Origin: Campanula takesimana
Taxonomy: Eukaryota > Streptophyta > Magnoliopsida > Asterales > Campanulaceae
Direction: 5' to 3'
DNA length: 64,000 nt
NCBI GenBank assembly: GCA_026119855.1
Contig: JAOWBW010000252.1
Location: 988,425-1,052,424 of the forward strand
Shown here: in pieces, positions 55,912-64,000 of the stretch
How the letters are laid out: every line of letters begins with the position of its first letter
How positions within the stretch are numbered: position 1 is the first letter of the stretch
The notes under the pieces: generated by a model
What the model saw: the letters and a program-made list of their open reading frames with translations, nothing else
Databases searched by the model: none
Told to the model about the DNA's origin: nothing
Position numbers and translations under genes: made by a program

Positions 55912-56850
55912 ACTACCTGAAAATCAAGAAAGGCCAAAAATCCGAGCGCATAGCTGTTTAAGAAAACAAGCATGGAAATATACTGTATAAAGAATAGTGC
56001 ATTAGGTATAAAGTGTGCTGTTTTAGTTTGTGGGCTTATGTTTGTTTCCTGAGCCAGAAACCAACAACTGTCTACACCCAGGCAATGCTAGGGGCACAAA
56101 ACGATCGATACAAAATGAGGTGGCGATATTTTATTGGTTGCATCGATAGTGGACCCGGCACACTCTAATTAAAAAACACCAACAAAATCATGACACATCA
56201 TTTTGTAAGCCAAATTTTGTGTGTCACTTTTTTGTGACTTTATATTTAACCGTCTACACCCCTCCATTTCACTCATGTAACCTCATTAACATCAAACATT
56301 AAGCATAACATTCATTTCATTATGTAACTTTATCCCTCTCATAGACCTGAATAACCTGGTTACTACACAGAAATTCCATTTATGTAAGTATACACTTTTC
56401 TATTTTTATTTTAAAAAAAATCATTTCTCAAATAGGCTCTTCGAGCTGAAGTAATTTCAATCGAAAGCACAAACGATTTTCTTATACAAAATGCTCACAC
56501 ATGACCTATTAGAACAAACGATTAGCAATATGGACGCCAAACCACATCAATTAGCATAAGGGGAAACATGAAAAATTAGCGGGAAAAAAAGAAACAGCGT
56601 AGCAAAACGAAGGCTCGGAATTGCGAACACACCCAATCCATACATATCATGAAAGAAACCATGTCGCAAAATTTGAACCCTAAATATAAGTAACTGGAAC
56701 CCTAACAAACAGATTTACAGATTACGGAGGGTGAAAAAAAATAAAATCAAACCTTGGAGGGAAATGAAAATTCCTATAGATTCAGGAAGAAAGATCGAAG
56801 AAATTTTGTAGCGTGAACGAAACAATCAATTTTTTAGCCTTTGGGTATTT
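55912..56850 (-). other. RER1 5'UTR intron and first exon
   Basis: The minus-strand acceptor CAG (or TAG 4 bp on) lies about 20 bp before the ATG. The donor CCAAG|GTTTGA is at 56753. The upstream non-coding exon runs from 56754 to roughly 56800-56850 (start unknown). A 5'UTR intron is common in plant housekeeping genes. Confidence 0.55.
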
Positions 56851-57948
56851 TCTCTCGCGAAGGGCATATGCGATGAGAGTTGGACACGAGGAAGAACAGA
56901 AGAGAAGGCGTGTTGTGTTCACTCCGAAATGCAGGGACGTCACTAAAACAAAAGATATGCTGATAAATTGCATTAAATACCTTGGCCAAAATATGTTTAG
57001 CCCCAAGTATACACCCATTCCCACTTTGTACCCTCGCGCGAATTTTGTCCCAAGATGACACCTCGATTAACCACGATTCCCACTTTTGCACTCTAGCACC
57101 AAACGGCGTTAGAAAATTAACAGAAATTGATCATGTGCATGTCATGTGAGGGGTTTATCTGTCTTTTAACCCAACAATGTAAGGGCTTTTATGTCATTTT
57201 GACGTGGAAAAGAACCACCAGCTAGAACCACCACCAGCTCCATTAATCCGGCCACCACAACCATGCCACCACCACCCACCACCTCCATTTCCATTAACTT
57301 ATTCAAATAACCAATTTGTAAAATCAAACACAAATCTGATTCTTCAAATTCAAACCAAATAACAAATTCAAACATAGTTAAACCCAAAATACATTAATCT
57401 CTCCCAATTTTAAAGATCAAACTTGAAGAAAAACAGAAAAACAAAAAACCAAGTCTGGGCTTCTTCGATATGTCTAGTGAGATTGAGAAGGGGAGGGGAT
57501 GATTGGGGCGAGGGTCGGATTAGGGGGGGGGGGGAAGAGGAGTGCCAAAATGGTAGAGGAGGGGAATGGATGGTCAAACTGGGCGAATAAAGGACGGGTG
57601 AAGGGGGTATGGAGAGGAGAGGAGAAAGAGGGGCGGGTATAAGGAGGATAAGGTGGGACGGTATCAAAATTCGAGGTAGGTTGGGTTAGCTGGGTTACAT
57701 TACAGGCTGGAGGAAGGTAAGGGGAAAGTGAGAGTTGAAGGGAGAGGAGGAGCACGGGTTGTTGGGGGAAGAAGAAGAGGATAAGGGAGGATGCAGATTG
57801 GTTGGGGAAAAGATGAATAAAAGGGGGATGTATTTGGACATCTGGGTTCTCTCTTCTTCTTTTTTCTTTTTTTTTGTTTTTTAGGATATATTACTACTAC
57901 TACTATTCTTTTATTAACATAAAATAAATGACTTTAATATATAAACAT

Positions 57949-57950
<2 letters not shown>

Positions 57951-57985
<35 letters not shown>
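57951..57985. repeat. (AT)n microsatellite
   Basis: About 17 AT units inside the interior of the element above. Confidence 0.95.
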
Positions 57986-57989
<4 letters not shown>

Positions 57990-58081
57990 ATAAATCAAAC
58001 AATTATTAAAAGATAAAGTGAAAATGACCAAAATAACCCTCACATGACATGCACATGATCAATTTCTATTAATTTTCTAAC

Positions 58082-58262
58082 GAGAAAATTTTGGGGGAAA
58101 CTAGTTCCTCCATAAGTTATAAAAAGTCATGTTTTTATAGGGTTTAAGGTTTAGGGTTTGGGTTTCAGGTTTAGGTTTTAGGGTTTCATGTTTAGGGTTT
58201 ATGGGTAAAAAAAATGACTTTTTATAACTTATGGAGGAACTAGTTTCCCCCAAAACACACTC
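58082..58262. mobile_element. Small MULE-type MITE with telomere-like repeats
   Basis: A 9-bp duplication TTTTCTAAC flanks it (58073-58081, 58263-58271). Inverted ends GAGAAAATTTTGGGGGAAAC / mirrored GTTTCCCCCAAAACACACTC continue into CTAGTTCCTCCATAAG and mirror. The loop (about 58138-58205) has three TTTAGGG units among degenerate relatives. 181 bp. Confidence 0.85.
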
Positions 58263-58580
58263 TTTTCTAACGCCGTTTGGTGGTAGGGTGCAAAAGTGGG
58301 AATCGTGGTTAATTGAGGTGCCACCTTGGGACAAAATTCGTGCGAGGGTGCAAAGTGGGAATTAGTGTATACTTTGGGGGCTAAACATGTTTTGACCTTC
58401 ACAAATAAAATAAAATAAAATAACGTTTTATATTATTATTTTTCCACATTTTTCCTTTTATTGGAACGAAAGGTGAACTATGTTAGTATTTTCCTTTTCT
58501 TTAATTTTTTGGAGCATATTTTAACATTTTCTAGAAATATGGTAGTATATTTTATTGACAAAAACTTGTACGAGAACACC

Positions 58581-58610
58581 ATGACCCGTCTCGTGGTAGA
58601 GACGGGTCAT
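58581..58610. repeat. Perfect 12-bp-arm hairpin
   Basis: ATGACCCGTCTC / GAGACGGGTCAT with a 6-base loop, followed by more ATGACCC copies (58618-58640) and T-runs. Possibly an old element end. Confidence 0.7.
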
Positions 58611-58843
58611 TTTTTACCCATGACCCGGATCCATGACCCACGGGTATTTTTTTTTTTTTTTTTTTTTGAGTTTTTATATTATTATTTTTTTTTTTTTTTT
58701 CAGTTTGCCAAAAATAATAGTTACTATAACTAAATGTAACAAACGTGTTACTTATATGTAACAGTATGTATACATAAAAGTAATACACATATATACAGAA
58801 AAGTAACTGTTTTTTTTATGTTTTCTTCATTTGCCAAAAGTAA

Positions 58844-59048
58844 TATTCCCTCCGTTCCCGGTAAGTTGCAACAATTTGCCATATTGGGCATTCCACTTAA
58901 GTTGCAACAATGCCAAATAAGGAAACTCTTTATTACTTTTATAATCCTACACTCATTCTCTCTCTTCCTCCCAACCACTCATTATTCTCATTTCTTAATT
59001 TTTGTGCTTCCCCTTCCATGTTGCAACTTACCTGGAACGGAGGGAGTA
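58844..59048. mobile_element. Stowaway-type MITE
   Basis: TA|TTCCCTCCGTTCCCGGTAAGTTGC ... GCAACTTACCTGGAACGGAGGGAG|TA, about 205 bp. Confidence 0.9.
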
Positions 59049-60348
59049 CTTACTATAACTAAAATGTAACGAACGTGTACTCTTTATACATAATTGTATA
59101 GAAAAGTAATAATTCAACCATTTACACTTTAGAACTAAAAACACTTGTGTTAGTAACATTGTAAAAATAAGAAAGTAACAATTTTATAAACGAATGTTAC
59201 ATTTTACTTGTATAGTAACATTGTAAAACAGTTACGTTTACTTGTATAATAGTATATCTATATGTTTTCAAATAATAAGTTACAATGGGTTCAATTTATC
59301 ATGATACATGTAAACGTATTACATTATCTATAGAAATCTGTTACAATTTCATCTACTAAAGTGTTACATTTACTTGTACAAATAATTACATTCATGTATA
59401 TAAGTTGTTATTTTTCAAATGTTACTTTCTTTCAAAAAATAAAATAAAAATACTCAAAAATAAAAAATATTCTGGAAAAACACTGTTACATTTATTTTAT
59501 TATTTGATTAATGAATTTGATTAGTTGAAAAGTCACCCCTTTAAATGCACTCCATACCAAGTTTATATTTCTATTCTCTATATAAGAGTGTGAGTTCTAT
59601 TATATATTAACATGTTCTTATAGATTACTCTTCTCTTTATACGTGTTTTCTATAGAACTTATGTTAAGGTATCAATTATTGTACCCTTTCTTATTCCAAA
59701 TGTATTTGGTATTCTAATATGTATTATATCTCTTCACATGTATACTTCTCCTAATAATTATTTTTATTTACATTCATAATGTATTAGTAATCTATAACAT
59801 CATCATTATGTAATTAGTGACTATTATTTATGAATATGCTATAAGTATCCATTCACATATCTAAGCTTATTACCTTTTACTTTCAACTAATTAGCAAGAA
59901 CTGAAGGGTCTACGGGGGTGTGACGTGGAAGGATGAGAGGCAAGGAAAAGCCATTTTAAGATGAGGTGTCGCTCCCAAAGTTGTTTTCGCTTACTTTAAT
60001 ATAATATAGTATAGATTTTATCCATCAATGGAATTTAATTAACATGAATTGAATATGATATTCTATGAAATCAAAGTTAGATTCCTCATAAATTAACTTT
60101 AGTTTGTTTTTAATATGTGCATGTTATACATCTTAAAAGAATATGAACTTAAGTTAAATAAGTTTGAGATTATCAAAAGACTCATATTTTAATTTAATTA
60201 ATAGAACTTAAATAAAAAATAATGAAAAGTCAAACTCATCATGCATTAGAATAAGTTAAAAAACATTGTGTAATAAATATAAGTTATAACAAGTTTTAAA
60301 AGATACTAATAAAATTTGGGATTATCAAGAGTCTTATAATTAATTTTA
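59049..60348. other. AT-rich intergenic with a possible Helitron end
   Basis: Non-coding, AT-rich, with many GTAAC/GTTAC repeats (59040-59500). The only structured part is the possible Helitron 5' terminus on the minus strand at 60015. Confidence 0.5.
59880..60015 (-). mobile_element. Possible Helitron 5' terminus
   Basis: The minus strand from 60015 reads TCTATACTATATTATATTAA then AGTAAGCGAAAACAACTTTG, like plant Helitron left ends (TC...TACTA...TTAAAG.GAAAACA). The 3' end was not located. Confidence 0.4.
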
Positions 60349-62062
60349 GGGAAAATTGCACCAAAAATCACCTAATTGTGCCCCTTTTGTGGATTTGATC
60401 ATTAAACTTATTTCCGTTGCATACAACACATCCAACTAATTTAATTTTTCATCCAAAGTCACTATCACTAACCCCGTTAGTTTTTTGGTGTTAAATAGTC
60501 ATGTGCCAATGCAAATGATTTTTTTAAGGGTATTTTAGGTCGTTCGTTTTAAATTAGAATATAAATGTTAAACTTGTTTCAAATAAGTCCCTGACCTATT
60601 GTTTTTCACCACTTTAGCTTTTGATGTTAAAAAAATTCAATTAAGTTCTTATTTCATTTATAACGTTTATTTAGTTTGTTAACACTATCACCGACACACC
60701 CACCATCTCACCAATAGGGATGACCAACGCCGGTTCCGGTTCGCCATTTATGTGAACCTTAACCGGCCCTTGGTTACACCGATTCCGGTCATCACAATCC
60801 GGTTCCGGTCCGGTTCCAGTTCGGTTCCACACTACATTTTTTTTTAATTTTTTTTATCATACAATAATGAATAAACAGGTTAAAATTTATTGAAAAACAA
60901 GGGATTTTTTTTATTTATCATACAATAATGAATAAACATGCTAAAATTTATTGAAAAACAAGGGATTTTTATTTTTTTTTAATGGAAACGCCGGTCCGGT
61001 TCCAGTTCGCCATTTATGTGAACCTTAACCGGCCCTTGGTTACTCCGGTTCCGGTTCGCTCCGATTCCGGTTCGGTTTTCCGATTCCGGACCGGTTTGGT
61101 CATCCCTACTCACCACCACCACCACCTTTCAACCGCCATCAACAACCACTAGCCTCACTTAATAGATCCATTGTAAAACCACCACCACGACATAAAAATC
61201 AGATAAAAACTCATAAATCAACATCTCATCTAAATCGGATAAACAATAGATCAATGACTTCAAATCAACAAACCCACATCCAAAAGAACCAAAGGAGGAG
61301 GCAACATTCAAAATCTGCAATCAAACTGGGAATCCGCAATGAAAAAAATCAAGAACCAAAATGTATGAAAAGTCCCAGATCTGGGCTCTATAAATAAAAT
61401 ATTTAAGATCTTTAAGAATCAAAACAAAAGGCAATCATAGGAAGACCATTGTTGACGATTTGCGAAGCCGAATACCTAAATTAACAAGATTCGGGGGAGT
61501 CAAATTGTGTCTCCCACAAACGAATCCCGAATCTGGGATCTGATGTATGAGAGACACAGAGAGAGAGGAAGTGAGAGGGAGAGAGAGAGGGGGTTTGTGT
61601 AGATTAGAGATAGAAAATAGGAGGCGGCCAAGGGAGTGGGTGCTGTTGTGGTATCGACGAAGAAGAAAAAGAAGGTCGGTATGGGGAGCAGGCGGCCATG
61701 GAAGTGGGGGATTATGCGGTTGTTGACGGAGAAGAAGAAGGGGCGGAGGAAGGGGAGGGGATGAAGAACGAGAGGAAATGACGGTATAGTTTAGCATTTA
61801 ACATAGTACAATACATTTATATTTATTAATTTTCCTTTTAAACCCTAAAGTTTGTTTTAAAGCGAACTACCTAAAATACCCTTAAAAGAAAGTCATGTGC
61901 ATTGGCACATGACTATTTAACGCCAAAAAACTAACGGGGTTAGTGATAGTGACTTTGGATGCAACATTAAATTAGTTGGATGTGTTGTATGCAGCAGAAA
62001 TAAGATTAGTGATTAAATCCACAAAAGGGGTATAGTTGGGTGATTTTTGGTTCACTTTTTCC
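60349..62062. mobile_element. MULE-like element (1714 bp) with perfect 9-bp TSD
   Basis: TTAATTTTA flanks both sides (60340-60348, 62063-62071). Inverted ends GGGAAAATTGCACCAAAAATC / mirrored GATTTTTGGTTCACTTTTTCC extend about 180-200 bp inward (AACCCCGTTAG, AATAGTCATGTGCC). The interior contains a nested hAT-like element and GA/GC-rich sequence (61430-61790) that may be captured host sequence. No transposase. Confidence 0.85.
60715..61108. mobile_element. hAT-like MITE (394 bp) nested in the MULE-like element
   Basis: Ends TAGGGATGACCAA / TTGGTCATCCCTA. 8-bp flanks CTCACCAA and CTCACCAC (7/8). CCGGTTCCGG-type iterations fill both arms. An internal ~60-bp tandem duplication is at about 60858-60975. 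Confidence 0.75.
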
Positions 62063-62407
62063 TTAATTTTATTAACACAACTTAAGTATCAAGCTGACTC
62101 AAGAAGTCGAGTAAAATTGACTTGGCATGCGAAAATTAAAAAAAAAAAAAACAACTTAAAAAAGTTTTACTATTGATGATGCTCTTAGATTTAGTAACAT
62201 TGCATACTAAAAAAATATTTAGTAATATAGGTCAATAATGTCGACATACATAAAGAGGCCCTTGGAGTATAACGTAATGAAAACAAGGATTTGACGTTTC
62301 GGCCAATGAGAAGAATTTTATTTATTTGGTACAAGTTATTAATAAGATGTTGCAGCCTATTGAATTTACCTCATCAATACAATTAGTTTAACTATTTCAT
62401 AGCTACA

Positions 62408-62469
<62 letters not shown>

Positions 62470-62530
62470 GTATCATTTAAGTGATAAAATAAATAAGTAA
62501 TGAAAGCCTAAAAATTAAATAAATTTAAAA

Positions 62531-62562
62531 GTACCCCGTGCAAAGCACGTGAATCACTCTAG
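62531..62562 (+). mobile_element. Possible Helitron 3' terminus
   Basis: A short hairpin CGTGC-AAA-GCACG (62537-62549), then 9 bases and CTAG (62559-62562) before T: the usual Helitron 3' signature. The matching 5' end on the plus strand was not identified. Confidence 0.4.
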
Positions 62563-63119
62563 TTACTATTCTATAATAAATATCATTTTCTGAAATTCTA
62601 TATTGATTCATTTCTGTTTACACCACCCTACTTAAGATTTTCTTCTAATACAGCCTAAATATAATTACATAGTTGTTGTTGTAATAATAATAATAAGAAA
62701 AAAAATCTTCATTTAATAATGTCATATATATAAGTTGAATTTATCTATGACTTTAACTATTATATTTATATCCATACATTTTCATGTCTAAATTAACATT
62801 CATTTACTTGGTACATGTATTATATGTAATTGTACTATATCTTAGTGTACTATATCTAAGTTAATAATACATGATATATGTACCTAATTAAAGTTGAATT
62901 TATCTTTGACCATGAGTATTCTATTTATATTCATAGTTTTTCATATCCAAATATTTATGTCCCTTAATAGGTACATGTACTATCTAAGTGTACTATATCT
63001 AAGTTAATAGTACATGATACATCTCTATTTACTTTGATATGTAATATTACTCTATAATAATTATCCATTCACATACTTATACTTATCAATGAAAGTTATC
63101 AGCTAATGCATAGAATTCG

Positions 63120-63247
63120 AAGCGTCGCAAGACTTTGAAAGATCATCCCACTTGGAAGCATGAGAATTCAAAGAATTCCTAGAACGTACAACGTGGCACA
63201 CCCAGAAACCTCTCCACCGACTTTAATATACTATAATATAATATAGA
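63120..63247 (-). mobile_element. Second possible Helitron 5' terminus
   Basis: The minus strand from 63247 reads TCTATATTATATTATAGTAT then ATTAAAGTCGG, similar in form to the 60015 end. Confidence 0.35.
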
Positions 63248-63508
63248 TTTATATATGAAAGTTGGTGAGGAGGCCTATGTATTCGCCACGTAGACATGTC
63301 TTAGTAGAATCTTACTCTTGGTGAAGCTACATAATCACCATCCCAAAATCGAAGTGACTTTTGATACTCTCAGTCTTAGCTAATATTATTAGTTAAACAT
63401 AATAGTTACTATATAGCTTAGCTATTACAATTAATATTACTACTTAATCATAATAGTTACTATATAGCTTCATTATTAATGTTAATAGTACTAGTTAATC
63501 ACAGTAGT

Positions 63509-63807
63509 TACTACCTCCGTCCCACTTTAAGGTTCTTAGTTTGACTTTGCACGCTTATTAATGAAATCAATGCAAACTTGGGTCAAAAATAGTAATGGGT
63601 GGAGGATATAAATGTCTATTCATAAAGCAAATGAGTGAAAACTAGATATGTAAGTGATGGATTTTCTATAATATATGAACTTTATGAAGACAAGATTGTC
63701 CAAAACACTATCCATCCTTTGCTATTTAAGGAATAAAGCCACTAAGAACCTTAAACTGGGACATACTAAAAAGGAAGTAAGAACCTTAAACTGTGACGGA
63801 GGGAGTA
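63509..63807. mobile_element. Stowaway-type MITE
   Basis: TA|CTACCTCCGTCCCACTTTAAGGTTC ... GAACCTTAAACTGTGACGGAGGGAG|TA. The right end is partly duplicated (AAGAACCTTAAACTG near 63739 and 63779). Confidence 0.85.
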
Positions 63808-64000
63808 CTATATATGTTCACTACTACTATTTATATTATTAGTTAATCATAATAGTTACTATAAGTATGTTAACTAATACTATTATTAATCATAATAGTT
63901 ACTATATAGGTTAATTATTGCTATTAATAGCATTAGTTAAACGTAATAGTTACAAGAGTATATATTAATTATTAGGGAGGGGCTATTGCCACTACGTATT
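63808..64000. other. AT-rich window end, nothing recognised
   Basis: Repeated short segments (AATCATAATAGTTACTATA) as at 63390-63500; no gene. Confidence 0.5.

Larger units (their letters stand above)
56984..58397. mobile_element. Large terminal-inverted-repeat element just upstream of RER1
   Basis: The left arm (56984-57160; ATGTTTAGCCCC, GTATACAC, TTCCCACTTT, AAACGGCGTTAG, ATCATGTGCATGTCATGTGAGG) and right arm (58030-58397) are inverted copies. The right arm carries the nested 58082-58262 MITE. The interior (57160-58030) has CCACCA-rich, CT/GA-rich and A/T-rich parts and (AT)n at 57951-57985, but no supported gene. Probably a non-autonomous MULE-like element; no clear TSD found. Its near end is about 130-180 bp from the RER1 start region. 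Confidence 0.7.
62072..63508. other. AT-rich intergenic with (AAT)n and possible Helitron ends
   Basis: No gene is supported. (AAT)n occupies 62407-62467. Confidence 0.5.

Noticed and set aside
57410..57755. Two overlapping minus-strand frames rich in Pro/Ser
   Set aside because: Produced by a G-rich plus strand in the interior of a terminal-inverted-repeat element; no gene features.
61435..61797. A 120-codon minus-strand frame
   Set aside because: Low-complexity Ser/Pro/Leu reading of a GA-rich strand inside a MULE-like element, no domain or splice context.
59576..62562. A single complete Helitron from TCTCTATATAAGAG to the CTAG hairpin
   Set aside because: The 5' sequence lacks the usual TTAAAG form and the interval spans an independent MULE with its own TSD; evidence too weak to join them.

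Overview
This window is plant nuclear DNA, most likely from a eudicot. Three genes have plant-type structure: GT-AG introns, an AT-rich intergenic background and Stowaway MITEs in introns. Most of the rest is transposable elements, mainly Ty3-type LTR retrotransposons (Tat/Ogre-like and Tekay-like chromoviruses), plus MULE-, hAT-, Stowaway- and possible Helitron-type DNA elements. I cannot name the species from sequence alone.

Layout. 1-26623 is a nested LTR-retrotransposon block. The oldest layer is a decayed minus-strand Tat element (Tat2; 5' LTR about 25940-26623, coding remnants 21875-25946). It is cut inside its second RNase H domain by another minus-strand Tat element (Tat1; 5' LTR 20872-21874, gag about 19709-16953, protease-RT 16863-14338, RT-RNase H-integrase 5492-2857, and an antisense accessory ORF 1069-2462). 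Tat1 is itself interrupted in gag by an LTR with an initiator-Met-type primer binding site (17933-19388), and in RT by a young, complete Tekay-like element on the plus strand (5493-14337, flanked by AATCA on both sides). The last 455 bases of an LTR related to the 17933-19388 one lie inverted at the left edge.

26624-32751 and the flanks hold many Stowaway-type MITEs, a foldback element rich in GCCAGTG motifs, and a perfect 48-bp palindrome. 32752-43257 is a second nest. A TGTTGGG-type LTR (33185-35601) carries a hAT-like element (33696-34851). A decayed minus-strand Tekay-like element (35602-43257) lies against that LTR's right side; it has lost its integrase core and the first ~190 bp of its 5' LTR. 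44658-47288 looks like a solo LTR (5-bp TSD TACTT) sitting inside a Stowaway MITE and containing three separate tandem arrays.

47734-56850 is the gene island: a five-exon phenylcoumaran benzylic ether/isoflavone-reductase-like gene (+), a small two-exon gene for a short signal-anchored protein (-), and a four-coding-exon RER1 gene (-) with a 5'UTR intron. They have no evident functional link; the first acts in lignan/phenylpropanoid metabolism, RER1 in Golgi-to-ER retrieval. 56984-64000 is again repeat-rich, including a MULE-like element with a perfect 9-bp TSD (60349-62062) containing a nested hAT-like element, and a small MULE MITE (58082-58262) carrying telomere-like repeats.

I found no convincing new gene system. 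The observation I would follow first is that most of the LTR families here carry short arrays of CpG-rich, mostly palindromic motifs at regular spacings (about 21-22 bp, about 29 bp, or 15 bp), with different core sequences but similar geometry.
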